Positions 8,474 through 16,744 of a DNA stretch of 46,255 nucleotides are shown here, piece by piece. The translations under genes were made by a program, and so were the position numbers. The DNA is taken from NCBI RefSeq assembly GCF_000403455.2, contig NZ_KE159716.1, positions 211,262-257,516 of the forward strand, given 5' to 3'. The stretch comes from Dorea sp. 5-2 (GTDB taxonomy: Bacteria > Bacillota > Clostridia > Lachnospirales > Lachnospiraceae). Below the pieces are notes generated by a model. The model saw only the letters and a program-made list of their open reading frames with translations. It searched no databases and was not told where the DNA came from. Numbering within the stretch: the first letter of the stretch is position 1; every line of letters begins with the position of its first letter.

Positions 8474-9424
8474 TGCAGTATCGCAACACACGAAAATTTA
8501 TCCGTTAAGATTGATTACATCAGCATTGTATTTGAAACTGTAACCGCTGAAGATGTAATCACACACATTTTAGATTTACCGCCTGACATTTTCAATGTTT
8601 ATCCGGCAACCGTAAAATTCAAGACCTATCAGACACGTTGGGAGATTGGAGATATTTATGTATCGGGCGACGCAAAAAAGACAGAGGACAACCCGAAAGG
8701 ACTTGGCTGTTATCTTGTGATGACGGGCAGAGGGTGTGATGATATTTTTCAAATCCTCGACAGCAGAAATGCAACCTTTGGAGATATGTTCCGACGCTGT
8801 GAACTAAGATACGGGCTGGATAATTTCCATTTCACAAGGCTTGATGTTGCCATAGATGATAAGAACGAAATACCATTCTTTACCGTAGAGCAGATAAAGA
8901 AGAAATGCGAAAAAGAGGAATTTATCGCAAACAGTGAGGGCTATCACTTTGATGAAAGCAAGTTTGATGATTTTGATACCGCAAAGACGATTTATATCGG
9001 TGCTGGAAAGTCGGGATTGTCCTACCGTTTTTATGACAAAGACAAGGAAGTTTGTTCAAAATACAACAAGACACTTGAGGAAGTCGGCAGTTGGAAACGC
9101 ACAGAAATGCAACTGTGTGATGATAAGGCTCATGCCTTTGCCATGACATTTAAGGACAGACCGCTGGAACTTGGAGCATTGGCTTTCGGTTTGCTGGCGG
9201 ATAATCTACGCTTTGTTGTGCCAAATAAAAAGGATATTCCCGTATGGGAGAAATACACCCTTACCATTGAAGAAGCGTCAAAATATTTCCGTATTGGAGA
9301 AAACAAGCTGAGAAGATTGGCAGAGGAAAATAAGGACGCTGGCTGGCTCATTATGAATGGCAACCGCATACAGATTAAACGCCGACAGTTTGAACGTGTC
9401 ATTGACAAATTAGACGCAATCTAA
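8474..9424 (+). CDS. MobT-type relaxase/replication initiator fused in frame to Tn916-type excisionase
   Basis: One open frame covers two proteins. The first about 245 residues (from [12 protein letters not shown] through [14 protein letters not shown] to LADNLRFVV) are the Rep_trans/MobT part of Tn916 Orf20-like proteins, lacking their normal C-terminus. From [18 protein letters not shown] onward it is a full Tn916 Xis (about 67 residues, ending IDKLDAI). No ATG or TTG opens the frame: after the stop at 8471-8473 the first codons are TGC AGT ATC. AAAGGAG at 8464-8470 sits 9 bp from ATC at 8480, while the nearby ATG (8473) is out of frame and stops after 11 codons. A GTG at 8717 starts within the protein and a GTG at 9218 could start free Xis. 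It may be a decayed deletion fusion or a natural fusion. Family calls are firm; expression is uncertain. Confidence 0.75.
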   Translation, partial: CSIATHENLSVKIDYISIVFETVTAEDVITHILDLPPDIFNVYPATVKFKTYQTRWEIGDIYVSGDAKKTEDNPKGLGCYLVMTGRGCDDIFQILDSRNATFGDMFRRCELRYGLDNFHFTRLDVAIDDKNEIPFFTVEQIKKKCEKEEFIANSEGYHFDESKFDDFDTAKTIYIGAGKSGLSYRFYDKDKEVCSKYNKTLEEVGSWKRTEMQLCDDKAHAFAMTFKDRPLELGALAFGLLADNLRFVVPNKKDIPVWEKYTLTIEEASKYFRIGENKLRRLAEENKDAGWLIMNGNRIQIKRRQFERVIDKLDAI

Positions 9425-9430
9425 TGCAAA

Positions 9431-9475
9431 TGAGCCTTGTATGTGTTATGATGAACACAAGTCATATCAAGGCTC
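9431..9475 (+). terminator. Hairpin between xis and int
   Basis: GAGCCTTG (9432-9439) pairs with CAAGGCTC (9468-9475), with an inner GTGTT/AACAC stem. It lies directly after the xis stop and before the int ribosome binding site. The right arm extends to the 15-bp sequence repeated at 3944-3958. Confidence 0.5.
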
Positions 9476-9502
9476 TTTCCAACAAGGAAAGGAGCAGACA
9501 CC

Positions 9503-10696
9503 ATGAAAGAAAAAAGGCGGGATAACAAAGGACGTATCTTGCACACTGGAGAGAGCCAACGAACAGACGGAAAATACTTATATAAATATGTAGACGCATT
9601 TGGAAACACAAGATATGTGTATGCTTGGAGATTGACACCAGCAGACCCGACACCAAAGGGAAAACGGGAAAAGCCCTCACTTCGTGAAATGGAACAGCAG
9701 ATACGACGTGATATGGAAGATGGTATTGACAGCAAGGGGAAGAAAATGACGCTTTGCCAACTGTACGCCAAACAGAACGCACAGAGGGCAAATGTGAAGA
9801 AAAGCACACAGAAACAAAGGGAACAACTTATGCGGTTATTAAAAGAGGATAAGTTAGGTGCAAGGAGCATTGACACCATTAAGCCCTCTGACGCTAAGGA
9901 ATGGGCGTTACGCATGAAAGAGAAAGGTTTTTCCTACAATACTATCAACAACCATAAACGCTCGTTAAAAGCGTCATTCTACATCGCCATACAAGATGAT
10001 TATGTGAGGAAGAACCCCTTTGATTTCAAACTAAGTGAAGTCATAGAAAATGATACGAAAGAGAAAGTTGCATTGACAGAGGAAGAAGAACAAGCCTTAC
10101 TGTCATTCATCAAGACAGACAATGTGTATCATAAGTATTATGATGAAGTGCTGATACTGTTGAAAACGGGACTTCGTATTTCTGAATTATGTGGGCTGAC
10201 AATGGCAGACATTGATTTCAAGAATGAGGTTGTCGTAGTCAGCCACCAGCTATTGAAAAGCAAGGAACAGGGCTACTACATTGAAACGCCTAAGACCAAA
10301 AGCGGAGTAAGGAACGTGCCATTGAGCAAGGAAACCATTCAGGCATTTCACAGAGTGATGAAGAAACGCCCAAAGATAAGGTCAATGGAAATAGACGGAC
10401 ATAAGGATTTCTTGTTTGTCAATTCCAAAGGCAAACCAAAGGTGGCGATTGATTACACAACATTATTTGTCCGTATGGTAAAGAAATATAACAAGCACCA
10501 CAAGGACAAGCCCTTGCCACATATCACACCGCATACGCTACGCCATACGTTCTGCACAAGGCTGGCAAGCAAGAATATGAACCCAAAGGATTTACAGTAT
10601 ATCATGGGGCATTCAAACATCAGTATCACGATGAACTGGTATGCTCATGCGTCCATAGATACGGCAAAATCAGAGGTTCAGCGTCTAATCGCATAA
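9503..10696 (+). CDS. int: Tn916-family tyrosine integrase
   Basis: This 397-residue protein is close to Tn916 Int (about 405). Residues 1-75 form the arm-binding domain (GRILHTGESQRTDGKYLYKY, then NTRYVYAWRL), residues 85-180 the core-binding domain, and residues 190-397 the catalytic domain. Catalytic residues are all present: R225 in LKTGLRISELCGL, H344 and R347 in HTLRH, H370 in GHSNISITMNWY, and the nucleophile Y380. AAGGAG lies before the ATG. It excises and integrates the element, helped by Xis. It is intact, so the element could still move if Xis is made. Repeats downstream of the stop mark the right end. Confidence 0.95.
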   Translation: MKEKRRDNKGRILHTGESQRTDGKYLYKYVDAFGNTRYVYAWRLTPADPTPKGKREKPSLREMEQQIRRDMEDGIDSKGKKMTLCQLYAKQNAQRANVKKSTQKQREQLMRLLKEDKLGARSIDTIKPSDAKEWALRMKEKGFSYNTINNHKRSLKASFYIAIQDDYVRKNPFDFKLSEVIENDTKEKVALTEEEEQALLSFIKTDNVYHKYYDEVLILLKTGLRISELCGLTMADIDFKNEVVVVSHQLLKSKEQGYYIETPKTKSGVRNVPLSKETIQAFHRVMKKRPKIRSMEIDGHKDFLFVNSKGKPKVAIDYTTLFVRMVKKYNKHHKDKPLPHITPHTLRHTFCTRLASKNMNPKDLQYIMGHSNISITMNWYAHASIDTAKSEVQRLIA

Positions 10697-10700
10697 AAGT

Positions 10701-10726
10701 ATTTACCACGATTTTAACCACGTTTG
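10701..10726. repeat. Right-end ACCACG repeats of the Tn916-like element
   Basis: ATTTACCACGATTTTAACCA begins five bases past the int stop and parallels the tandem ACCACG repeats at 3916-3940 in the same orientation. It is read as Int arm-binding sites; the exact right boundary and coupling sequence cannot be fixed. Confidence 0.5.
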
Positions 10727-10780
10727 ATAGGAAAAATATAAGAAGTTAGACCTTGATATGTGAGGTTTACCACTAATACA

Positions 10781-10822
10781 AAATGCCCGAATAGCTGATA
10801 AAATGGGGCTATTCGGACATTT
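10781..10822. terminator. Hairpin outside the int end
   Basis: AAATGCCCGAATAGC (10781-10795) pairs with GCTATTCGGACATTT (10808-10822), with one mismatch. It follows int and the arm sites, so it probably ends int transcription. The remaining stretch up to 11002 is AT-rich and holds no recognisable gene. Confidence 0.6.
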
Positions 10823-11002
10823 GAGAAGATATAAAAAGATAGTCAAAAAGACATATATAATTTTATATTAAATTACTATATTGAAAGAGTACAATCTTTG
10901 ATATTGCTAATTGCATAAATATTAGAGTACGAAAGACACAGAAAAGTAATTATATGATAAAAGTGTAACGAGTGTTGTATAATTTAGAAATGGGGTGTAT
11001 AG

Positions 11003-12007
11003 GTGAATAACTGGGAGACTATGGAGCAGAAGTCGAATATCATTATTTATACAACAGAAGATGGCCTGACAAAAATTGAAACGACTTTTGATGAAGATAC
11101 CGTATGGTTATCCATTGACCAGATGGCTGAATTATTCCAAAGAGACAAATCAACGATTTCGAGGCATATAAAAAACGTCTTTTCTGAAGGAGAGCTAGTG
11201 AGAGAATCAGTTGTTGCAAATTTTGCAACAACTGCGGCAGATGGAAAAACATATCAGGTTGATTATTATAATTTGGACGTCATTATTTCTGTGGGTTATC
11301 GTGTGAAATCCAAGCGTGGTACGCAGTTCAGAATTTGGGCGCTCAATGTATTGAAAGAATATATGCGAAAAGGTTTTGCACTGGATGATGAACGGTTGAA
11401 AAATCTGGGGGGCGGTGGCTATTTTAAAGAATTACTTGAACGAATCAGAGACATACGTGCTTCTGAAAAAGTATTTTATAGACAAGTTTTGGAAATTTAC
11501 GCTACCAGTATTGATTATGACCCAAAAGCAGAAATATCTATTTTATTCTTTAAAAAAGTGCAGAACAAAATTCATTATGCCATTCATGGACAAACGGCAG
11601 CTGAGGTTATTTATACACGGGCAGATGCTGAAAAAGATTTCATGGGGCTTACAACATTTGTGGGAAATCAACCAACTTTGAAAGAAGCTGTTATAGCCAA
11701 GAATTATTTGAGTGAAAAGGAACTTCGGGCAATGGGGCAGCTTGTGTCTGGGTATTTGGATTTTGCAGAACGTCAGGCAGAACGTGAACAGGTAATGACT
11801 ATGAGGGATTGGGCAGAACATCTGGATCGTATACTTATAATGAGTGGAGAACAGTTGTTACAGGGAAATGGAAATATTTCTCATAAGCAAGCTGTTGATA
11901 AGGCGACAGATGAATATAAAAAATATAAAGCAAGAACCATCAGTGATGTAGAAGAAGATTATTTGAACTCTATAAAACTATTGGAACAAAAGACAGATAA
12001 GAAATAA
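11003..12007 (+). CDS. RhuM-family protein
   Basis: This 334-residue protein matches RhuM-family (virulence RhuM) proteins over its length: an N-terminal IIIYTTEDGLTKIETTFDEDTVWL, an HTH-like segment (LSIDQMAELFQRDKSTISRH), the conserved YNLDVIISVGYRVKSKRGTQFRIWA block (roughly residues 85-115), and a Fic/Doc-like C-terminal half. RhuM genes are common in islands and near restriction-modification loci; the biochemical role is not established. The start is GTG at 11003, with ATG 11021 as an alternative; neither has a strong ribosome binding site. It opens the accessory cassette region and is followed 18 bp later by the RlmD-tail-like gene. Confidence 0.85.
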   Translation: MNNWETMEQKSNIIIYTTEDGLTKIETTFDEDTVWLSIDQMAELFQRDKSTISRHIKNVFSEGELVRESVVANFATTAADGKTYQVDYYNLDVIISVGYRVKSKRGTQFRIWALNVLKEYMRKGFALDDERLKNLGGGGYFKELLERIRDIRASEKVFYRQVLEIYATSIDYDPKAEISILFFKKVQNKIHYAIHGQTAAEVIYTRADAEKDFMGLTTFVGNQPTLKEAVIAKNYLSEKELRAMGQLVSGYLDFAERQAEREQVMTMRDWAEHLDRILIMSGEQLLQGNGNISHKQAVDKATDEYKKYKARTISDVEEDYLNSIKLLEQKTDKK

Positions 12008-12025
12008 AAAGGTATGTGATTTGGT

Positions 12026-12391
12026 TTGGACAACGATAATCATGTTGAGACTATTGTACTTTTGTCCCACAAATCACCAGACAGTGTTATTAATGTAAAA
12101 GTGGAATTTGGGGAAGGTGAGGGCAAGGTGCCGCTGGATACAATAGCGGAGCGAGCGAAGAAATATCAGCCGAAACCGAAAATCACATATAAAATGATAC
12201 AGGAATATGTTGAGAAGAAATATGGGTTTAAAGTACATACTGCGTATATTGCAGAGGTGAAAAGGTCTTTGGGACTAACAATGTATGATGCTCCTCATAT
12301 GGCAGAAGAATTAAAACATCCGAGGAAGCATCCACCGAAAGAAAAGGTAGAAGCGATAACAGATGCTCTTGAATATTTTGAGGTGATTTAA
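12026..12391 (+). CDS. Stand-alone RlmD C-terminal-like protein, cassette copy 1
   Basis: This 121-residue protein begins at TTG 12026. Residues 7-15 (HVETIVLLS) correspond to the final conserved motif of RlmD/TrmA-type RNA uracil methyltransferases. The rest (KPKITYKMIQEYVEKKYG, then VHTAYIAEVKRSLGL and EKVEAITDALEYF) is the C-terminal extension seen on clostridial RlmD proteins and some DNA methyltransferases. The methyltransferase core is absent, so it is a free domain and cannot be the enzyme. Its last base overlaps the next ATG (TAATG), so the two are translationally coupled. A near copy lies at 14395-14742 and a remnant at 17320-17544. Function unknown; nucleic-acid binding is plausible. 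Confidence 0.7.
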   Translation: MDNDNHVETIVLLSHKSPDSVINVKVEFGEGEGKVPLDTIAERAKKYQPKPKITYKMIQEYVEKKYGFKVHTAYIAEVKRSLGLTMYDAPHMAEELKHPRKHPPKEKVEAITDALEYFEVI

Positions 12392-12684
12392 TGGATGAAA
12401 GGATCTATCAGATTACAGGACGGATAGTTGAAATACATCAGAAAGCCTATGAGATTTATTTGCCGTTGGTTGAAGATGTGTGTAGCAGAACCGTGTCAGA
12501 AGATGAATTGTCACATTTGCTTGATTATTTATTGGATTTTGCTTGTGATGAAAAAATATTGGAATTGTATAAAAGGGTGTGTAGAAGATATTTGTATATA
12601 TACCCTGGTTGCATTAAGCTTTATATTGAAGCATATCGGGAAATGTGGGAAGATGAGGGTAGTTATTCAGTAGAAGATTCTTAA
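12391..12684 (+). CDS. Small acidic helical protein, cassette copy 1
   Basis: This 97-residue hypothetical protein (start MDERIYQITGRIVEIHQKAY) is rich in Glu, Leu and Tyr and predicted mostly helical, with conserved CSRTVSEDELSHLL and CRRYLYIYPGCIKLYIEAYR segments. It starts inside the stop of the preceding gene, suggesting equal production and perhaps a complex with the RlmD-tail protein. The pair is repeated at 14395-15032 and, decayed, at 17320-17675. No known domain recognised. Confidence 0.65.
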   Translation: MDERIYQITGRIVEIHQKAYEIYLPLVEDVCSRTVSEDELSHLLDYLLDFACDEKILELYKRVCRRYLYIYPGCIKLYIEAYREMWEDEGSYSVEDS

Positions 12685-12736
12685 AAAAGAGAATTAAGTG
12701 TTTCGAAAAGATTATAATGTGATTGTGGGAGGAACA

Positions 12737-13591
12737 ATGGGGAAAATGATTAAAGACACAATCCATGCAAATGGAATAGATATTGGAATTTATACGCAGG
12801 ATTTTGAAAATGAATTTATTTCATTGACAGATATTGCCCGGTATAAGAGCGATGACCCGACGGCGGTTATTCAAAACTGGATGAGAAATCGGGATGTTAT
12901 AGAATTTTTGGGACTGTGGGAAAGGTTACATAATCCAAATTTTAAACCCCTCGAATTCGAGGGGTTTAAAAAACGGGCTGGAGCGAATGCTTTTACAATG
13001 TCACCCAAGAAATGGATAGAAGCGACAGATGCTATCGGTATTGTTTCAAAAGCAGGACGCTATGGCGGAACATATGCTCATAGTGATATTGCTATGTCCT
13101 TTGCAACCTGGATTTCTCCTGAGTTTCAGCTATATATTATGAAAGACTACAGACGTTTAAAGACAGACGAAAACAGTCGGTTATCTTTGACTTGGAATTT
13201 GAATAGAGAAATTTCTAAGTTGAATTACAGGATACATACAGATGCAATTAAAGAAAATTTGATTCCGCCAGAATTAACGCCCGTACAGGTGGCGTATACC
13301 TATGCTAATGAAGCAGATATGTTGAATGTTGTTTTGTTCGGACAAACAGCGAAGCAGTGGAAAGATGAAAATCCAACTGAAAAAGGAAATATGCGGGATG
13401 TGGCAACGCTGAATCAATTATTAGTGCTTGCGAATCTAGAAAGTTATAATGCAGTTCTGATTAATCAGGGAAAAAGTCAAAAAGAACGAATGGAATTACT
13501 TCGTCAGTTAGCAGTGCAGCAGTTACAGACATTGGAAACAGTAAGTTTAAATAATTTGCCGAAATTTGCCATAAGTCGGCATGAAGAATAA
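12737..13591 (+). CDS. KilA-N domain protein, cassette copy 1
   Basis: This 284-residue protein has an N-terminal KilA-N DNA-binding domain in roughly residues 1-125 (DIGIYTQDFENEFISLTDIA, then VIQNWMRNRDVIEFLGLWE, and AIGIVSKAGRYGGTYAHSDI with FATWISPEFQLYIMKDYRRL). A helical C-terminal half follows, with NREISKLNYRIHTDAIKENL and a terminal Gln/Leu-rich stretch. GGGAGG precedes the ATG at 12737; an upstream GTG at 12698 is possible. KilA-N proteins occur in phages and islands as DNA-binding regulators or antirepressors. The coding region holds a 32-bp perfect palindrome (12940-12971). A broken paralogue lies at 15087-15583. Confidence 0.85.
   Translation: MGKMIKDTIHANGIDIGIYTQDFENEFISLTDIARYKSDDPTAVIQNWMRNRDVIEFLGLWERLHNPNFKPLEFEGFKKRAGANAFTMSPKKWIEATDAIGIVSKAGRYGGTYAHSDIAMSFATWISPEFQLYIMKDYRRLKTDENSRLSLTWNLNREISKLNYRIHTDAIKENLIPPELTPVQVAYTYANEADMLNVVLFGQTAKQWKDENPTEKGNMRDVATLNQLLVLANLESYNAVLINQGKSQKERMELLRQLAVQQLQTLETVSLNNLPKFAISRHEE
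12940..12971. repeat. 32-bp perfect palindrome inside the KilA-N gene
   Basis: The left arm TTTTAAACCCCTCGAA (12940-12955) is exactly the reverse complement of the right arm (12956-12971). It encodes the FKPLEFEGFKK stretch. The same position in cassette copy 2 (15293-15324) keeps a shorter dyad with different bases. Confidence 0.9.
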
Positions 13592-13611
13592 AATAGGGAC
13601 AGAATGCATAT

Positions 13612-14358
13612 ATGAGTAATCAATTACAGAAACCATTTTCAGATATTATTGGAGAGAAAAGCTCTGTTCAAAAAATGCTAAAGCTTGCTTGGCATTTCGC
13701 CGAAGCTAAGCCAGAAACAGTTGCGAATACAATTGAATCAAAATCGGCGAGTGCACTAATTTTAACACATCTTTTAGGGTTGATGACTAGTGTAGGGATG
13801 ATAAATTGTAGAGGGCTTCATTCATCGGCAATAACTCTTTTGCGTGCCATAGAGGATGCCACAGATTGCTTTGCAGCTGTGGGAATTAATGGAAATGCTG
13901 CGATAAAGTGGAATAAAGGTAAACTAAAAAGTAGTGATGCAGCTAAAATATGGACATTTGTCTCAAATTCAGATAATGCGAACAGTTCTGAATACAGAAA
14001 AATGATTAGAACGTCACTAAATGCCTATAGTCATTGTACGCCAGAACAGGCGAATTGGAATATCTATCTTGAAACGATTGCAGAGAATAAATGTAAAATG
14101 GAATTGAACACGACACCCATGGTAATAAATATAAATGCATATTTTATAGATAGGTATCTATGTATTCATATTTTTGAATTGTCGGAAGTTGTCAAGACGG
14201 TTTATTCAAAATATATCAGAGAAAATTCAGATTTAGAGAAACAAATAAATGATTTGCAGAAAAATATTGAAGAAATTATTTTTGAGTTTCTTAAATTTAT
14301 TGGTAAAGAAAAATTAGACATTATGACTGCACCAGAACTTTTAAGAATTAAAAGGTAA
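13612..14358 (+). CDS. Hypothetical helical protein between cassettes
   Basis: This 248-residue protein is predicted mostly alpha-helical, with a small hydrophobic segment (ALILTHLLGLMTSVGMI, residues 48-64) and a C-terminal coiled-coil (ENSDLEKQINDLQKNIEEII). It resembles in character the helical DUF5677/AbiV-like families, in which conserved residues sit on a four-helix core, but no diagnostic motif is visible and I do not assign it. It starts 20 bp after the KilA-N stop and is followed by cassette 2, so it is part of the same transcription unit. It has no copy in the other cassettes. Confidence 0.6.
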   Translation: MSNQLQKPFSDIIGEKSSVQKMLKLAWHFAEAKPETVANTIESKSASALILTHLLGLMTSVGMINCRGLHSSAITLLRAIEDATDCFAAVGINGNAAIKWNKGKLKSSDAAKIWTFVSNSDNANSSEYRKMIRTSLNAYSHCTPEQANWNIYLETIAENKCKMELNTTPMVININAYFIDRYLCIHIFELSEVVKTVYSKYIRENSDLEKQINDLQKNIEEIIFEFLKFIGKEKLDIMTAPELLRIKR

Positions 14359-14394
14359 AAAGCCTTTTCAATTTTGTGGGAAAGAGGTAATACC

Positions 14395-14742
14395 GTGGAA
14401 ACCATTGTACTTTTGTCCCACAAATCACCAGATAGTGTCATTAATGTTACGGTGGAATTTGGAGAAGGTGAGGGGAAAGTACCTTTAGATGCAATAGCAG
14501 AGAGGGCAAAGAAATATCAGCCGAAACCGAAAATTACATATAAAATGATACAGGAGTATGTGGAGAAGAAATATGGGTTTAAAGTACATACTGCGTATAT
14601 CGCAGAGGTAAAAAGGTATTTGAGATTGACGATGTATGGTGCGCCTAATGCAGTAGAAGAATTAAAGTATCCGAGGAAGCGTCCACCGAAAGAGAAGGTA
14701 GAAGCGATAACGGATGCACTTAAATATTTTGAGGTAATCTAA
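14395..14742 (+). CDS. Stand-alone RlmD C-terminal-like protein, cassette copy 2
   Basis: This 115-residue paralogue of 12026-12391 is about 90% identical by eye (VETIVLLSHKSPDSVINVTV start, ending ALKYFEVI). The start is taken at GTG 14395, which follows AAAGAGGT by six bases; TTG 14374 would add WERGNT and a few residues. Like copy 1 it lacks the methyltransferase core and overlaps the next ATG by one base. High identity suggests a recent duplication compared with the more diverged KilA-N copies. Confidence 0.7.
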   Translation: METIVLLSHKSPDSVINVTVEFGEGEGKVPLDAIAERAKKYQPKPKITYKMIQEYVEKKYGFKVHTAYIAEVKRYLRLTMYGAPNAVEELKYPRKRPPKEKVEAITDALKYFEVI

Positions 14743-15032
14743 TGGATGAAAAGATTTATCGGATTGCAGAGCAGATAGTTCAATTACATCAAAAAGCCTA
14801 TGAGTTTTATTTGCCATTGGTTGAAGATGTGTGTAGCAGAATCGTGTCAGAAGATGAATTGTCACATTTGTTGGAGTATCTACTGGACTTTGCATGTGAT
14901 GAAAAAATATTGGAATTGTATAAAAGGGTGTGTAGAAGATATTTGTATGTATATCCTGGCTGTATCAAGCTTTATATTGAAGCATATCGAGAAATGTGGG
15001 ATGAAGATTGTTACTCAGCAGAAATCCCTTAA
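14742..15032 (+). CDS. Small acidic helical protein, cassette copy 2
   Basis: This 96-residue paralogue of 12391-12684 differs mainly at the ends (MDEKIYRIAEQIVQLHQKAY start). The CRRYLYVYPGCIKLYIEAYR core is unchanged apart from one Ile/Val swap. It begins in the stop codon of the preceding gene, as in copy 1. Function unknown. Confidence 0.65.
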   Translation: MDEKIYRIAEQIVQLHQKAYEFYLPLVEDVCSRIVSEDELSHLLEYLLDFACDEKILELYKRVCRRYLYVYPGCIKLYIEAYREMWDEDCYSAEIP

Positions 15033-15086
15033 AGGGAAGCGGATAAGATATTAAAAAAATTATGAAGGGAGAAGCGGTGAGCGTGT

Positions 15087-15583
15087 ATGACAAAAATTGT
15101 AAAGGAAACTATTCATGTAAAAGGTATTGATATTGGCATCTATACTACAAATTTTGAAAACGAGTTTATTTCACTGACGGATATTGCAAAATATAGAAAT
15201 GAAGATGACCCAAGATTTGTGATTCAAAACTGGATGCGAAATCGTAATACAATAGAATTTTTAGGTGTTTGGGAAGAATTGCATAATCCGGATTTTAACC
15301 GTGTGCAATTCGAGGCGGTTAAAAATGAGGCGGGTTTAAATCGTTTTGTTATGACTCCCACAAAGTGGATTACACAAATGAATGCTATTGGCATTGTCTC
15401 AAAAGCAGGACGTTATGGCGGAACTGGAATTTGAACAGGGAAATTTCTAAGTTAAATTACAGGATACATACAGATGCCATTAAGGACAATTTGATTCCGT
15501 CAGAATTAACTCCTGCACAGATTGCTTATACATACGCCAATGAAGCAGATATGCTGAATGTGGTTTTGTTTGGAAAAACGTAA
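15087..15583 (+). pseudogene. KilA-N domain gene, cassette copy 2, internally deleted and truncated
   Basis: The N-terminal 115 residues (DIGIYTTNFENEFISLTDIA, then VIQNWMRNRNTIEFLGVWEE, ending SKAGRYGGTGI) are about 60% identical to copy 1. After GGCGGAAC the sequence jumps to TGGAATTTGAA. This corresponds to loss of 121 bp (copy 1 positions 13072-13192) and shifts the frame to an immediate stop. The later part (NREISKLNYRIHTDAIKDNL to MLNVVLFGKT) is readable in another frame up to 15583, where IS66 sequence begins and removes the C-terminus. Not functional. Confidence 0.85.
15293..15324. repeat. Partially conserved palindrome in KilA-N copy 2
   Basis: TTTTAACCG (15293-15301) pairs with CGGTTAAAA (15316-15324) at the same place as the 32-bp palindrome of copy 1; the inner part is only partly symmetric. 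Two arm pairs differ from copy 1 yet still match each other. Confidence 0.7.
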
Positions 15584-16557
15584 GTAGGAAATATCCGTAC
15601 CTGTTCCTAAATCTACGCATTTGGAAAAATATTCCTTAAAGATGAATAGAGATTCATCCGTACTTTGACAAAAAAATCCACCTAACAGTTTCTGCTAAGT
15701 GGATGTCCCCTCTGGTCGTTTGGTACGACAGTTTTCCGGTATTGTTTCTGACCAGGGCAATAGTGGAAGAATGTCTTCTTTTGTCGGAAATGGAGCCAAA
15801 TCTTTCATCTTTTCCAATATGTAGGTCAGATAATTATAGGGCTTGAGTCCGTTCAGGATCGCCGTTTCTGTTATGCTGTATACGGTTGCGCTGGTCTCTG
15901 CTCCTTTGATACTCTTGGAAAACAGCCAGTTGCGGCGTCCTACCGCAAAGTTCTTAATGGCTCTCTCAGCGACCGTATTGTCGATACTCAAATGTCCGTC
16001 ATCCAAGTATCTTCTTATGTATTGTTCCTAGTTTATCGTGTACAATACCGCTTCTCCTATTTTCGATGATCTGTCTACTGCATCCTCCAGAGAATGCAGC
16101 CACTCAAAGAAGGCATCTAAAAGCGGTTTTGATTGCTTCTGACACCGGTATATTTTTCCTCCGGCGATTTGCCTCGGAGCATTTCTTCTATCTTATAGAG
16201 CATGCCAATCCGCTCCATTGCCTGATATGCAATCGTTTCTTTCAGCTGCTCTTTGGTGAAATCCTTTTTCAATGTTGTAAGGGCTTCATCAAAACGCCGC
16301 CTTGCATGGACCATACACCCTGTCACGGTGATCTTCTCCGGGAGACTATGGTACGCCTGGTATCCATCACAGGTAAGATAACCCTCAAATGTATCTCCCA
16401 GAAACTCCACCGGGTGGTAGCCGCCCCGGGTTCTCTCATACTGGAAGAGTACCATTCTCGGAGATCCACTATTCTCATCCGTAAGATACACCCACACCCA
16501 CACCCACATCCAGTTCTGTGTCGTACCTTGTCTTAAAATCCTTGTCTGCCATATCAT
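15581..16557 (-). pseudogene. IS66-family transposase remnant
   Basis: The minus strand encodes IS66 TnpC pieces. One runs from 16557 (MVLFQYERTRGGYHPVEFLG, then LTCDGYQAYHSLPEKITVTG and CMVHARRRFDEAL) to about 16150. The next frame reads QKQSKPLLDAFFEWLHSLED. After an in-frame TAG near 16030 the C-terminal piece (LSIDNTVAERAIKNFAVGRR, then NWLFSKSIKGAETSA, to 15695) contains the catalytic glutamate region. The N-terminal third is missing. The frameshift near 16150 and the nonsense codon show it is dead. The outer end is probably GTAAGTAGGAAATATCC at 15581, where the KilA-N homology stops. A hairpin (TCCAC/GTGGA, 15675-15702) follows the stop. Confidence 0.85.
16486..16508. repeat. (CCCACA)n hexanucleotide repeat in the IS66 remnant
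   Basis: Three and a half tandem copies of a CCCACA-type unit encode the repeated WMWVWVWVY stretch; related IS66 transposases normally have a single MWVY here. It looks like slippage expansion in a decaying gene. Confidence 0.7.
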
Positions 16558-16744
16558 TACTCCTTATAAACAAAACGTCCTCAAGTGTGCGTGTGTTTCC
16601 ACAGAGGCCTGAGGGAGATGTTAAGTAAATCGTATTACAAAACAGAAAAATGTCAAGGAACAGATGTTTTGTTTGCAAAATTTGGGAGAAGGCGGTGGAA
16701 TATCCGCCTTATTTTCTGCTCCATGATAAGGAATAAAGTGAATG

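Noticed and set aside
12026..12391. 23S rRNA uracil methyltransferase RlmD
   Set aside because: Only the last motif and C-terminal extension are present; the SAM-binding and catalytic cysteine regions are absent, so it cannot be the enzyme.
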